From a bacterium (GTDB lineage: Bacteria; CLD3; SB21), in assembly GCA_019695335.1 (NCBI GenBank), contig JAIBAF010000027.1:1-45434 (forward strand): a DNA stretch of 45,434 nucleotides, in the 5' to 3' direction. The position numbers and the translations under genes were made by a program. Under the pieces are notes generated by a model that worked only from the letters and a program-made list of their open reading frames with translations, did not search any database and was not told the origin of the DNA. This document shows, one piece after another, positions 31,750-40,585 of the stretch (its first letter is position 1; the number at the start of each line of letters is the position of its first letter).

Positions 31750-34248
31750 ATGAGTGACAGAAAACAAAGCGAAGTGATTTCTATTACCCAGACCGATGTG
31801 ACGGAGGTCGGAGTAAAAGATTCAACCGTCGCATGCTTTCATTGCGGTGAACGCTGTGAAGACTCGACGATTGCCGTTGCAGATAAAATTTTCTGTTGCA
31901 ATGGATGCCGCTGGGTGTATCAATTACTCGCCGACAACGACATGACCGACTATTATGCGTTTACCGAAGAAGGACGTATTACGCCGATAGCTTCCAAAGA
32001 CGTTCGATTCGAGTATCTCGACAATCCAACTATCCTGGAAAAAATCATCCAATTCCGCCAAGACAACTTTGCCCGAGTGACGCTTTTTCTCCCGCAAATT
32101 CATTGCAGCGCCTGTATCTGGCTTTTGGAAAATTTGACTAAACTCGACCTTGGTATTTTAAATTCTCAGGTTAATTTCTTACGCAAGGAAGTATCCCTTA
32201 CTTTCGACGAAACCAAAACGTCGCTGCGTGCCGTAGCCGAATTACTCGCGGCCATCGGATATACACCGGATTTTTCGCAAACCGAAAACGATCGTCCCAA
32301 TCGTGCAGTCGTCGAACGTTCTCTCTACATCAAGCTGGGTATTGCCGCTTTTTGTTTCGGCAACATCATGCTGATTGCTTTGCCTGAATATTTATCTGGC
32401 GGTACGTTGGATGCTGATTTCCGAGCATTTTTCGGATATCTCAGTATCGCATTGAGTGTGCCGGTGCTCTACAGCATAAGTGATTATTTCAAATCCGCTA
32501 TAACAAGTATTCGTCAAAAAGTTATTACCATGGATGTTCCTATTGCCATCGGTATTTCGACGTTAATTCTGCGCAGCATCTATGAAATTATCACGGCAAC
32601 CGGTTCGGGCTATCTCGATTCTCTCGCCGGCTTGGCATTTTTTTTACTACTTGGCAAAATTTTTCAGAAAAAAACGTTTCATTCATTATCTTTTGAGCGG
32701 AATTATCGTTCATACTTCCCTATCGCTGTCATCCGAAAAGAACCTTCCTCTGAAAAAAGCGTTCCTATCGACGATATCCGTATTGGCGACAAGCTTTTGA
32801 TACGTCATCACGAACTGATCCCTGCCGACAGCATTTTGCTGAGCGACGAAGCGTTGATCGATTATAGTTTTGTCACTGGAGAATCGGCGCCGGTACGCGT
32901 TACAAAAAACGAACGATTGTTTGCAGGCGGCAAACAAACCGGCGGCCTGATCGAGATTGAGGTCATCAAAGACGTGTCGCAAAGTTATCTGACACAGCTA
33001 TGGAATCAGGACATATTCATCCGCCACACAAGCCGCATTACAACAATTTCCGAAAAAGTTGCTCATTATTTCACGTTCAGTATTCTGGCTATTGCTTTAT
33101 TAACGGCAATCTTTTGGATTATTTACGAACCCTCATTGGCGGCGAATGTTTTTACATCCGTACTCATCGTCTCGTGTGGCTGCGGATTACCGTTATCCGT
33201 ACCGTTCACTTTTGGTACAACTTTACGCGTATTCGCCTCCAATAAATTATTTTTGAAAAATGAAAAAGTCGTTGAACGTTTGGCGACCGTCGACACAATG
33301 GTGTTCGACAAAACCGGGACGTTGACGCTGACGCAAACCGGCACACTGAAATATGAAGGCGTCGCATTGACACACGAAGAACAATCGCTGGTCAAATCGC
33401 TTGCCCGCCAGTCTACGCATCCGATGAGCCGCCGGATCTTCGAATCCTTGTCGGAAGTGGAACTACAGCCTATTGAAAATTTTGAAGAAATCCAGGGTTG
33501 CGGCGTGCAGGCCAAAATTCAAAACAAATTAATACAAATCGGTTCTTACCGTTGGATCAGCGGTAGTAATGAAATGAAGTCCCATGCGACCGACGCCGGT
33601 ACGCGCGTATTTGTTGCCATAAACTACATAGTGAAAGGTTGGTTTTCGATCGGATCGGAATATCGGCAAGGAGCAAAAGAATTAGCCGTGTCGCTGCCGG
33701 CATCCATACGGGTTGTTATACTCTCGGGCGACAATGATCGTGAAAGCGAATCACTGAAGGAACTTTTTGGTCATCGCGCCGAGATGAAATTTAATCAACT
33801 GCCGATCGACAAATTAAATTACGTGCGCCAGCTTCAAGCCGAAGGACATCACGTGATGATGATCGGCGACGGCCTTAACGATGCAGGCGCGTTAAAACAA
33901 AGCGACGTCGGTATCGCCATTACGGAAAATACGGCTTCATTTACGCCGAGCAGCGATGCCATTATGGAAACGAGCCAGTTAAAAACGTTACTTCGTTTTA
34001 TCACACTGGCCAAACGCAGCAAGAAAATTGTATACGCCGCGTTTGCACTCACATTGACTTATAATTTTATAGCGTTGAGTTTTGCAGTACAAGGTCTTCT
34101 CGCGCCGGTCATCGCGGCGGTCATTATGCCGATCAGCGCCATTTCTGTAGTCAGTTTCACCGTACTGGCTGTAACATGGTCAGCGAAAAAAAATAAACTC
34201 AATTCGATGGACGCTGTTGAGTCATCAGTTGTCAATCATACGAATTAA
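31750..34248 (+). CDS. ccoI: CcoI-like heavy-metal P-type ATPase (copper export for cbb3 assembly)
   Basis: An 832-residue P1B-type ATPase. An N-terminal metal-binding zone has CFHCGERC and CCNGC (Cys29, 32, 36, 49, 50, 53), as in the extra domain of CcoI/FixI. The HMA motif is HCSACIWLLE (Cys119, Cys122). The actuator loop is VTGESAPV (376-379), the phosphorylated Asp is in DKTGTLT (Asp520), an HP dipeptide follows in THPMSRR, and GDGLNDAGAL is the CcoI form of the hinge. The membrane metal site, CPC in copper pumps, reads C476-G-C478-G-L-P here. CcoI pumps copper to the periplasm for the oxidase. The gene lies six bases before ccoS, with AAAACGCT before its ATG and no strong ribosome site. 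Confidence 0.9.
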   Translation: MSDRKQSEVISITQTDVTEVGVKDSTVACFHCGERCEDSTIAVADKIFCCNGCRWVYQLLADNDMTDYYAFTEEGRITPIASKDVRFEYLDNPTILEKIIQFRQDNFARVTLFLPQIHCSACIWLLENLTKLDLGILNSQVNFLRKEVSLTFDETKTSLRAVAELLAAIGYTPDFSQTENDRPNRAVVERSLYIKLGIAAFCFGNIMLIALPEYLSGGTLDADFRAFFGYLSIALSVPVLYSISDYFKSAITSIRQKVITMDVPIAIGISTLILRSIYEIITATGSGYLDSLAGLAFFLLLGKIFQKKTFHSLSFERNYRSYFPIAVIRKEPSSEKSVPIDDIRIGDKLLIRHHELIPADSILLSDEALIDYSFVTGESAPVRVTKNERLFAGGKQTGGLIEIEVIKDVSQSYLTQLWNQDIFIRHTSRITTISEKVAHYFTFSILAIALLTAIFWIIYEPSLAANVFTSVLIVSCGCGLPLSVPFTFGTTLRVFASNKLFLKNEKVVERLATVDTMVFDKTGTLTLTQTGTLKYEGVALTHEEQSLVKSLARQSTHPMSRRIFESLSEVELQPIENFEEIQGCGVQAKIQNKLIQIGSYRWISGSNEMKSHATDAGTRVFVAINYIVKGWFSIGSEYRQGAKELAVSLPASIRVVILSGDNDRESESLKELFGHRAEMKFNQLPIDKLNYVRQLQAEGHHVMMIGDGLNDAGALKQSDVGIAITENTASFTPSSDAIMETSQLKTLLRFITLAKRSKKIVYAAFALTLTYNFIALSFAVQGLLAPVIAAVIMPISAISVVSFTVLAVTWSAKKNKLNSMDAVESSVVNHTN

Positions 34249-34253
34249 AATTT

Positions 34254-34439
34254 ATGAGCGTTATTATTGTACTCATTGCCGTTAGCCTAACCGTTGCCAC
34301 AGGATTTCTCATTGCGTTTTTGTGGGCGGTTAGAAACGGTCAATTTGAAGATACTTACGCTCCCTCGGTACGCATACTTATGGATGAAAAAAATAAACCC
34401 TCTTCCCCATTAAATTCCAATTCGGAGAAGGAGAAATAA
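34254..34439 (+). CDS. ccoS: cbb3 oxidase maturation protein CcoS
   Basis: A 61-residue protein with one N-terminal membrane helix (residues 3-26) and the family signature FLWAVRNGQFEDTYAPSVRIL, in which the W-A-V-R-x-G-Q-F-x-D core is invariant. CcoS is needed to insert heme and copper into CcoN in Rhodobacter and others. The C-terminus is Lys/Ser-rich. It lies six bases after ccoI, and its tail carries GGAGAAGGAG, which serves as the ribosome site of ccoNO. Confidence 0.93.
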   Translation: MSVIIVLIAVSLTVATGFLIAFLWAVRNGQFEDTYAPSVRILMDEKNKPSSPLNSNSEKEK

Positions 34440-34442
34440 CAT

Positions 34443-36611
34443 ATGGAGAAAGAATCCGTCGCCCGTAACGTCCAAGTTGCGGGTAACTTGCAAACGTTCA
34501 GTTACGACAATAACATCGTCCGCCTCTTCACGATTGCCACGATAGTATGGGGCGCCGTCGGTATGTTGGTCGGACTGATCATTGCAATTCAATTGTATTT
34601 GCCGGAGTTTAATTTCGGCATTCCTTACATTACGTTCAGCCGCCTCCGTCCGCTGCACACCAATGCCGTCATTTTTGCATTCGTCGGCAACGGTATTTTT
34701 ATGGGATTGTATTATTCCCTTCAGCGGCTGTGCAAAGCGCGAATGTTCAACGATACGTTGAGCCATTTGCATTTCTGGGGATGGCAACTCATTATTGTTG
34801 CGGCAGCCGTTACGCTTCCGCTCGGTATTACGACAAGTAAGGAATACGCAGAGCTCGAATGGCCAATTGATATTGCCATCGCGCTTGTTTGGATCGTTTT
34901 CGGCATTAACATGTTCGGCACGATCATCAAACGCCGCGAACGGCACATGTATGTCGCCATTTGGTTTTACATTGCGACATGGGTAACGGTGACGGTACTG
35001 CATGTTGTCAATTCGCTTGAATTACCTGTAAGCTGGACAAAAAGCTATTCCATATTTGCCGGCGTACAGGACGCATTGACACAATGGTGGTACGGTCATA
35101 ATGCCGTGGCCTTTTTCTTAACCACGCCTTATCTCGGACTGATGTATTACTTTATGCCCAAGGCTGCGAATCGACCGGTCTATTCGTACCGCCTTTCAAT
35201 CATTCACTTCTGGGCATTGATCTTTTTATATATCTGGGCGGGACCGCATCATTTGCTCTACACCTCATTACCTGACTGGGCTCAGTCACTCGGTACGGTT
35301 TTTTCTGTGATGTTGATCGCTCCTTCGTGGGGCGGCATGTTAAACGGGTTACTAACACTGCGCGGCGCATGGGATAAAGTTCGCGAAGAACCTGTGCTCA
35401 AATTTATGGTCGTTGCCATAACCGCGTATGGCATGGCGACGTTTGAAGGCCCGATGCTTTCCGTCAAGAGTATCAATGCGTTATCGCATTTCACCGACTG
35501 GACCATTGCCCACGTACATATCGGCGCATTGGGATGGAACGGTTTTCTGACGTTTGGTCTCGTTTACTGGCTGATCCCGCGTTTGTATAACACAAATCTT
35601 TATTCCAATAAACTGGCAAATGCTCATTTCTGGATCAGCTTCCTTGGAATTATTTTTTACGCCGTACCGATGTATTGGGCCGGCATTACCCAGGGATTGA
35701 TGTGGAAACAATTTACACCGGAAGGTTTTCTGCAATATCCGAATTTCCTCGAAACGGTTACCCAGATCATTCCGATGTATGTGATCCGTTCTATTGGCGG
35801 AACATTGTATTTCGCAGGGATTTTCGTATTATTCTACAATGTTTACAAAACCATTAAACAAGGAAAATTCGTTGCCAATGAAGAAGCACAGGCTCCTGCA
35901 TTAACGAATGAACACGGCGCTTCGTCCAATGGGCACTGGCATCATTGGATCGAGAAAAAACCCATTCCATTCCTCGTGGCTTCGCTCGTGGTGATTTTAG
36001 TCGGCGGAATTTTCGAATTGATACCGACATTCGTCGTAGAATCCAATATTCCAACCATTGCCAGCGTCAAACCGTACACGCCGCTCGAACTCGAAGGCCG
36101 TGACATTTATATCCGCGAAGGCTGTTATGTCTGCCATTCACAGATGGTTCGCCCCTTCCGATCGGAAGTTGAACGTTATGGAGGTTATCCGGATGCTTAT
36201 TCCAAAGCGGGCGAATTCGTGTACGACCATCCGTTCCAATGGGGTTCAAAACGCACCGGACCCGATCTGCATCGTATCGGCGGAAAATATCCGCATGCAT
36301 GGCATTACCATCATATGTTGGACCCAAGAACCATGTCGCCGGGATCGATCATGCCGCCTTACCCTTGGTTGAATGACAACACGCTCGATGTCTCGCTGAC
36401 GCCGGGCAAAATCCGCGCTATGCAAAAACTCGGTGTACCATACGAAGAAGGGTACGATCAGATTGCACAGCAAGAACTGGCTACGCAAGCGGAACAAATT
36501 GCGACTGAATTACAGCAGGCCGGTATTCCGATCACGTCCGATAAAGAAATTATTGCGTTGATTGCCTATTTACAACGCTTGGGAACCGATATTCGCGCAA
36601 CTCAGAAATAA
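34443..36611 (+). CDS. ccoNO: cbb3-type cytochrome c oxidase, fused CcoN-CcoO
   Basis: A 722-residue fusion of the catalytic subunit and the monoheme cytochrome subunit. Residues 1-480 are CcoN: a heme-ligand His in RPLHTNAVIFAF, the CuB site in WWYGHNAVAFFL, the Tyr of the YSYRLSIIHFW helix, the His pair in GPHHLLYT and the heme ligands in HVHIGALGWNG. After a linker and a membrane helix (about 500-530) comes CcoO, with its heme c site GCYVCHSQMVRPF (Cys561, Cys564, His565) and RTGPDLHRIGGKYPHAWHYHHMLDPR. The complex sits in the inner membrane and reduces oxygen with high affinity. CcoN-CcoO fusions are known in Bacteroidota. The start follows GGAGAAGGAG. Confidence 0.97.
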   Translation: MEKESVARNVQVAGNLQTFSYDNNIVRLFTIATIVWGAVGMLVGLIIAIQLYLPEFNFGIPYITFSRLRPLHTNAVIFAFVGNGIFMGLYYSLQRLCKARMFNDTLSHLHFWGWQLIIVAAAVTLPLGITTSKEYAELEWPIDIAIALVWIVFGINMFGTIIKRRERHMYVAIWFYIATWVTVTVLHVVNSLELPVSWTKSYSIFAGVQDALTQWWYGHNAVAFFLTTPYLGLMYYFMPKAANRPVYSYRLSIIHFWALIFLYIWAGPHHLLYTSLPDWAQSLGTVFSVMLIAPSWGGMLNGLLTLRGAWDKVREEPVLKFMVVAITAYGMATFEGPMLSVKSINALSHFTDWTIAHVHIGALGWNGFLTFGLVYWLIPRLYNTNLYSNKLANAHFWISFLGIIFYAVPMYWAGITQGLMWKQFTPEGFLQYPNFLETVTQIIPMYVIRSIGGTLYFAGIFVLFYNVYKTIKQGKFVANEEAQAPALTNEHGASSNGHWHHWIEKKPIPFLVASLVVILVGGIFELIPTFVVESNIPTIASVKPYTPLELEGRDIYIREGCYVCHSQMVRPFRSEVERYGGYPDAYSKAGEFVYDHPFQWGSKRTGPDLHRIGGKYPHAWHYHHMLDPRTMSPGSIMPPYPWLNDNTLDVSLTPGKIRAMQKLGVPYEEGYDQIAQQELATQAEQIATELQQAGIPITSDKEIIALIAYLQRLGTDIRATQK

Positions 36612-36621
36612 TGAGGAATTT

Positions 36622-36819
36622 ATGTATAAACATGTTTTTGAACTGATCGATGGCGTTGCATTCTTCCCGATACTGGCATTACTGATTTTTTTCACGTTTT
36701 TTATGCTGGTTATTATGTGGTTGGTACGTATGGATCGCACGCATGTGCGATATATGGAAGAAATGCCGCTCGATCATCCTATCATGTCATCCAACAACGG
36801 AGGAAAAATCCATGGCTAA
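36622..36819 (+). CDS. ccoQ: CcoQ-like small membrane subunit
   Basis: A 65-residue protein from ATG 36622, which has GAGGAA four bases upstream; an in-frame ATG at 36562 lies inside ccoNO and is rejected. One membrane helix (about residues 12-36, ALLIFFTFFMLVIMWLV) is followed by a charged tail ending SSNNGGKIHG, as in CcoQ, which stabilises the oxidase. The position between ccoNO and ccoP is canonical. Its end overlaps the ccoP start by eight bases, so the two are coupled. Confidence 0.85.
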   Translation: MYKHVFELIDGVAFFPILALLIFFTFFMLVIMWLVRMDRTHVRYMEEMPLDHPIMSSNNGGKIHG

Positions 36820-37474
36820 AGTTGAAGATAAATTATTCGATCATGATTACGACGGCATCCGGGAATATGATAATCCTTTGCCGCCGTGGTGGGTCAATTT
36901 GTTTTTCATAACGATCGTCTGGAGCGTGGTATACGTTTTATATTACCATGTATTTGAAATCGGCGATCGTTCCTTCGATGAGTTCAAAAAAGAATACGAT
37001 CAAACATGGATCAAAGAAAAAGACCCCGGCTACGTTCACGCCGAAATTCTACCGGGTTATCGGAATCCTTATTATTCCAACCGTCCGGAGATAACGCCTA
37101 AGTCGATGCTATCAGGCGTTGTTCTCAAACCCAAAGAAGAAGAAAAAGAAATCGTCTACGATTTTACGGCGCTGACCGATCAACCGGCGTTGCAAAAAGG
37201 CCATGAAGTCTGGGTGAAAAATTGCGTCGTGTGCCACGGGCAAAAAGGCGAAGGCGGAATTGGACCCAATTTGACCGACGACTATTGGATTCATGGCAAC
37301 GGTATTAATAATATCATGAAAACGATTATTAAAGGCGTTCCCGAAAAAGGCATGCTGGCGTGGGGCAAAATACTGAAACAAGAAGAAATGCTCCATGTTG
37401 GAAGTTATGTAATGACGTTGCACGGAACAAATCCGCCTAACGCCAAAGCACCTCAAGGAACATTGGCAAAATAA
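36812..37474 (+). CDS. ccoP: cbb3 oxidase subunit CcoP, single-heme form
   Basis: A 220-residue cytochrome from ATG 36812, preceded by GGAGGAAAA; a longer in-frame start at 36743 is rejected. The N-terminus has the CcoP signature HDYDGIREYDNPLPPWW followed by one membrane helix, then a charged stretch and a C-terminal cytochrome c domain with CVVCHGQKGEGGIGPNL (Cys138, Cys141, His142) and a Met-containing axial region near GVPEKGMLAWG. Typical proteobacterial CcoP has two CxxCH motifs in about 300 residues; here only one is found. The domain faces the periplasm and passes electrons to CcoO. Confidence 0.93.
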   Translation: MAKVEDKLFDHDYDGIREYDNPLPPWWVNLFFITIVWSVVYVLYYHVFEIGDRSFDEFKKEYDQTWIKEKDPGYVHAEILPGYRNPYYSNRPEITPKSMLSGVVLKPKEEEKEIVYDFTALTDQPALQKGHEVWVKNCVVCHGQKGEGGIGPNLTDDYWIHGNGINNIMKTIIKGVPEKGMLAWGKILKQEEMLHVGSYVMTLHGTNPPNAKAPQGTLAK

Positions 37475-37533
37475 GCTGATAGAATAACCTTTGAATCTTT
37501 CAGAGGCTTAAGAAATTGAACAGGACGACTAAA

Positions 37534-37971
37534 ATGGAAGCACTTCATTATTATGACATCGTACACGACAGTTACTCACGATGCGCGATAAGGAAAAAAT
37601 TTTTCGACGATTTTTACGATATATTTATGAGCCGTTCTCCTCAAATCGCGTATATGTTTCGTAAGTCGGATATGGAAAAACAAAAAAAACTTTTGGACAA
37701 AGGCGTAACGATGATGATCATGTTTGCCGGCGGTAATGCCATCGGCAAAATCGCGTTGGATCATATTTCGAAAATTCACCGGCAGTTGAATGTGACGGAA
37801 GAATATTATGATTACTGGCTCGATAGCCTGCTTCAAACGCTAAAAAAACATGATCCGCAGTATAATTTTAAGCTTGAGAGAGCGTGGAAAGAAGTTATGG
37901 GCGCTGGAATCGAATATCTGCTGCACAATTCGAAATCACCCTCGCCTATGCCTATTAAAGGAAACGCATGA
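37534..37971 (+). CDS. Single-domain globin
   Basis: A 145-residue protein from ATG 37534 with AGGA upstream; a TTG at 37516 would be the alternative. The all-helical sequence fits the bacterial single-domain globin fold: FFDDFYDIFMSRSPQIAYMF covers the B and C helices, MEKQKKLLDKGV the E helix with Gln50 in the distal position, and HISKIHRQLNV the F helix with proximal His82, then EYYDYWLDSLLQTLKKHDP. It would bind heme and gases such as O2 or NO. It lies inside the cbb3 cluster between ccoP and ccoG and overlaps ccoG by four bases (ATGA). An NO-detoxifying, oxygen-sensing or heme-handling role is inferred from that position. Confidence 0.85.
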   Translation: MEALHYYDIVHDSYSRCAIRKKFFDDFYDIFMSRSPQIAYMFRKSDMEKQKKLLDKGVTMMIMFAGGNAIGKIALDHISKIHRQLNVTEEYYDYWLDSLLQTLKKHDPQYNFKLERAWKEVMGAGIEYLLHNSKSPSPMPIKGNA

Positions 37972-39404
37972 CAGAATTAGACCAACAAGCGGATGCGACA
38001 CAGGCCAAATCGCCGGAAGCATTCCGTGATCGTGTCGCCAATATCGATAAAAGCGGCCATCGCATTTGGATCTATCCCAAGAAACCTAAAGGTACGTTTC
38101 ATCGTTTACGCGCATGGTTTTCGGTATTGCTCATTGCTATTATGATCGGTGTACCGTTTATCCAATACAATGGCCATCCGTTCGTGCTGCTGAATGTTGT
38201 CGAACGCAAATTTATCTTGTTTGGACTGGCGTTCTGGCCGCAGGATTTTCACATTTTCGCGCTCGCTTTTCTCAGCCTTATTATTTTTATCGTGCTGTTT
38301 ACAGCGGTTTTTGGGCGTGTGTGGTGCGGCTGGGCATGTCCGCAAACCGTGTTCATGGAAATGGTGTTTCGTAAGATCGAATACCTGATCGAAGGCGACG
38401 CCGCTCAACAACGCACTTTGGATGCATCTCCCAATACACCGGAAAAAATTCTGAAGAAAACGATCAAGCATATCATTTTCTTCGTATTGTCGTTCGTCGT
38501 CGGCAATATACTTCTGGCTTACATTATCGGCGTCGATGCGCTTGGAAAAATCATTATCGATCCTCCGCAGGAACATTGGGTAGGATTGTTTTTCATGACG
38601 GCATTCAGTTTGATTTTTTACGGTATCTTCGCCCGTTTCCGCGAGCAAGCATGTATTTATGTTTGTCCGTATGGCCGGTTGCAGTCGGTGTTATTGGACA
38701 AAAATTCTATTGTCGTAGCCTACGATTTTAAACGCGGTGAGCCGCGAGGAGCCGTCACTAAAAATAGTTCCGAGCACTTGGGAGATTGCATCGATTGTAA
38801 ACTGTGTGTGCAAGTTTGCCCAACCGGCATTGATATTCGCAACGGTACCCAACTTGAATGCGTGAATTGTACCGCCTGCATCGATGCCTGCGACGCCGTC
38901 ATGGAAAAAATTAAACGTCCAAAAAAACTGATCCGTTATGCATCGATCAATTTAATTGCTCAAGGACAAAAATTCGGCATCACGCCTCGAATTATTTTAT
39001 ATTCGGCGATCTTAACGGTATTACTTTCGATCGTCACTGTGTTATTGCTAACGCGTAACGATATCGAAGCAACCGTACTGCGTGCAAAAGGTTCGCTTTA
39101 TCAAGTTTCGGAAAACGGCAACATTTCGAATTTATACACGGCTAATATTGTCAACAAAACTTTCAACAGTCTGCCGATGGCTATCAAACTCGAGAATGCG
39201 GAGGGTGTCGTCAAATTGATTGGTTACGACGATCTTGTACTGCCTCCGGATGCTCTGATTGAAGTTACATTTATTATTGAATTGAAAGCTTCTTCAGTAA
39301 CCAAACCGAATACACCAATCAAGTTAGGCTTATACAGTGGCAGTATAAAATTAGAAGAAATCCAAACAGCTTTTATTGGCCCGATGCCGGGTATCAAGAA
39401 ATAA
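37968..39404 (+). CDS. ccoG: Cytochrome c oxidase accessory protein CcoG (RdxA/FixG)
   Basis: A 478-residue polyferredoxin-like membrane protein. The N-terminal half has four to five membrane helices with RVWCGWACPQTVFMEM and CIYVCPYGRLQSVLLD as the CcoG marks. Two ferredoxin-type motifs follow: DCIDCKLCVQVCPTGIDIR and ECVNCTACIDACDAVM, binding two 4Fe-4S clusters. The last 120 residues form a periplasmic beta domain after a final membrane helix. In Rhodobacter CcoG acts as a copper reductase in cbb3 assembly. Its start overlaps the globin stop by four bases and it is followed after nine bases by ccoH. Confidence 0.96.
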   Translation: MTELDQQADATQAKSPEAFRDRVANIDKSGHRIWIYPKKPKGTFHRLRAWFSVLLIAIMIGVPFIQYNGHPFVLLNVVERKFILFGLAFWPQDFHIFALAFLSLIIFIVLFTAVFGRVWCGWACPQTVFMEMVFRKIEYLIEGDAAQQRTLDASPNTPEKILKKTIKHIIFFVLSFVVGNILLAYIIGVDALGKIIIDPPQEHWVGLFFMTAFSLIFYGIFARFREQACIYVCPYGRLQSVLLDKNSIVVAYDFKRGEPRGAVTKNSSEHLGDCIDCKLCVQVCPTGIDIRNGTQLECVNCTACIDACDAVMEKIKRPKKLIRYASINLIAQGQKFGITPRIILYSAILTVLLSIVTVLLLTRNDIEATVLRAKGSLYQVSENGNISNLYTANIVNKTFNSLPMAIKLENAEGVVKLIGYDDLVLPPDALIEVTFIIELKASSVTKPNTPIKLGLYSGSIKLEEIQTAFIGPMPGIKK

Positions 39405-39413
39405 GGATTAACC

Positions 39414-39857
39414 ATGAAATTAAACTGGGGTATCGGTATTGCAATTCTTTATTCAGGATTCGCTCTAAGCATGATCGGCTTCCTGATTTTTTCGCGTTTT
39501 CAAACCGTCGAACTTGTTGCGCCAAATTATTATGACAATGAAGTGCGTTATCAGCAGCATATCGATATGGTCAAACGTACCCAAGCTTTATCGGAACCGC
39601 TACGCTGGGAATTAAAAAATAAAAGCGTGCTGCTTCAATTTCCCTCATCGATGAAGCATCAGGTTATCAGCGGAAGCGTCACTTTTTATCGTCCTTCAAA
39701 TTCCAACGGCGACTATGTGGTTCCGATCAAAGTCGATGCAGCGGCGGCTCAATCCATATCGATTGACCGCCTCTTTAAAGGACTTTGGAAAATGCAAATT
39801 CGCTGGGCCGCGGATTCCGCCACTTATTACAACGAAGAAATTTTAACTCTACAATAG
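39414..39857 (+). CDS. ccoH: FixH/CcoH family protein
   Basis: A 147-residue protein with one N-terminal membrane helix (residues about 7-29) and the family signature PNYYDNEVRYQQHIDMVKRT just outside it. The rest is a periplasmic beta domain. CcoH is needed for stability of the assembled cbb3 complex. The context ccoG-ccoH-SafE is typical for oxidase clusters. AAGGA lies eight bases before the ATG. The stop is nine bases before the SafE-family start. Confidence 0.9.
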   Translation: MKLNWGIGIAILYSGFALSMIGFLIFSRFQTVELVAPNYYDNEVRYQQHIDMVKRTQALSEPLRWELKNKSVLLQFPSSMKHQVISGSVTFYRPSNSNGDYVVPIKVDAAAAQSISIDRLFKGLWKMQIRWAADSATYYNEEILTLQ

Positions 39858-39865
39858 GAACGTGC

Positions 39866-40570
39866 ATGGAAATTTTAGCCGGTTTTATATTAGGCGTGTT
39901 GGGCAGCTTTCATTGCGCAGGTATGTGTGGCCCGTTAGTTTTAGCATTACCGCACGGATCGCCGAGCCGGTGGTCGATGCTGACTGAAAGCCTGACGTAC
40001 AATGCCGGCAAAATGCTGACGTATGCTATGATGGGTTTGGTGGCCGGAGGATTGGGTGCGACCATCCGGCTGGCAGGGTATCAACAGATTTTATCCGTTA
40101 TCGTTGGAAGCCTATTGCTGATCGTTATTTTCCTTCCGAAAAAGTTTTACGAACCCTTCCTTTTTTCGCCCAGTGGCGGCCGTTTCCAAAGATTTAGAAA
40201 TATTTTTAAAAAATTATGGAGCAGCCGCTCGTACGGTTCATTTTTTACAATCGGCATTTTAAATGGTTTCCTGCCTTGCGGTCTGGTGTATATGGCTCTC
40301 GCCGGAGCCATCGTTACGAGCGGGGCATGGAATGGTTTTGCATATATGGGCCTTTTTGGTTTGGGCACTATGCCGATGTTGGTAATCATTTACGCGGTCA
40401 GGCAGTCTATTGGTTTAACGCTCAGACGGACGTTGGTGCGACTGATCCCTGTGGGCATGGCCACCGTCGCGATTTTGCTGATATTACGAGGTTTGAATCT
40501 GGGTATTCCTTACGTAAGCCCGAAAACGCCGCTTGAAAAAGCGTCACATGTTTCAAGTTGCTGTGAATAA
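39866..40570 (+). CDS. SafE/DsbD-like membrane protein of cbb3 clusters
   Basis: A 234-residue membrane protein from ATG 39866 with AGGAA nearby; a start at 39785 inside ccoH is rejected. Six membrane helices are predicted. It opens ILAGFILGVLGSFHCAGMCGPLVLALP, with the conserved H-C-A-G-M-C metal-binding or thiol motif, and later has LNGFLPCGLVYMALAGA, the second conserved Cys region. This is the sulfite exporter TauE/SafE family in its oxidase-linked form, thought to handle copper or electrons for cbb3 maturation. The C-terminus ends SSCCE, two further cysteines. The function is by family and context only. Confidence 0.85.
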   Translation: MEILAGFILGVLGSFHCAGMCGPLVLALPHGSPSRWSMLTESLTYNAGKMLTYAMMGLVAGGLGATIRLAGYQQILSVIVGSLLLIVIFLPKKFYEPFLFSPSGGRFQRFRNIFKKLWSSRSYGSFFTIGILNGFLPCGLVYMALAGAIVTSGAWNGFAYMGLFGLGTMPMLVIIYAVRQSIGLTLRRTLVRLIPVGMATVAILLILRGLNLGIPYVSPKTPLEKASHVSSCCE

Positions 40571-40585
40571 AAAAGGATGGGTGCA

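Noticed and set aside
34410-35003. 197-residue minus-strand frame opposite ccoS/ccoNO
   Set aside because: It lies fully against the well-identified CcoN coding sequence, has no domain and a composition rich in Arg, Asn and His as expected of an antisense shadow.
38106-38648. 180-residue minus-strand frame opposite ccoG
   Set aside because: Shadow of CcoG membrane helices; no independent evidence.
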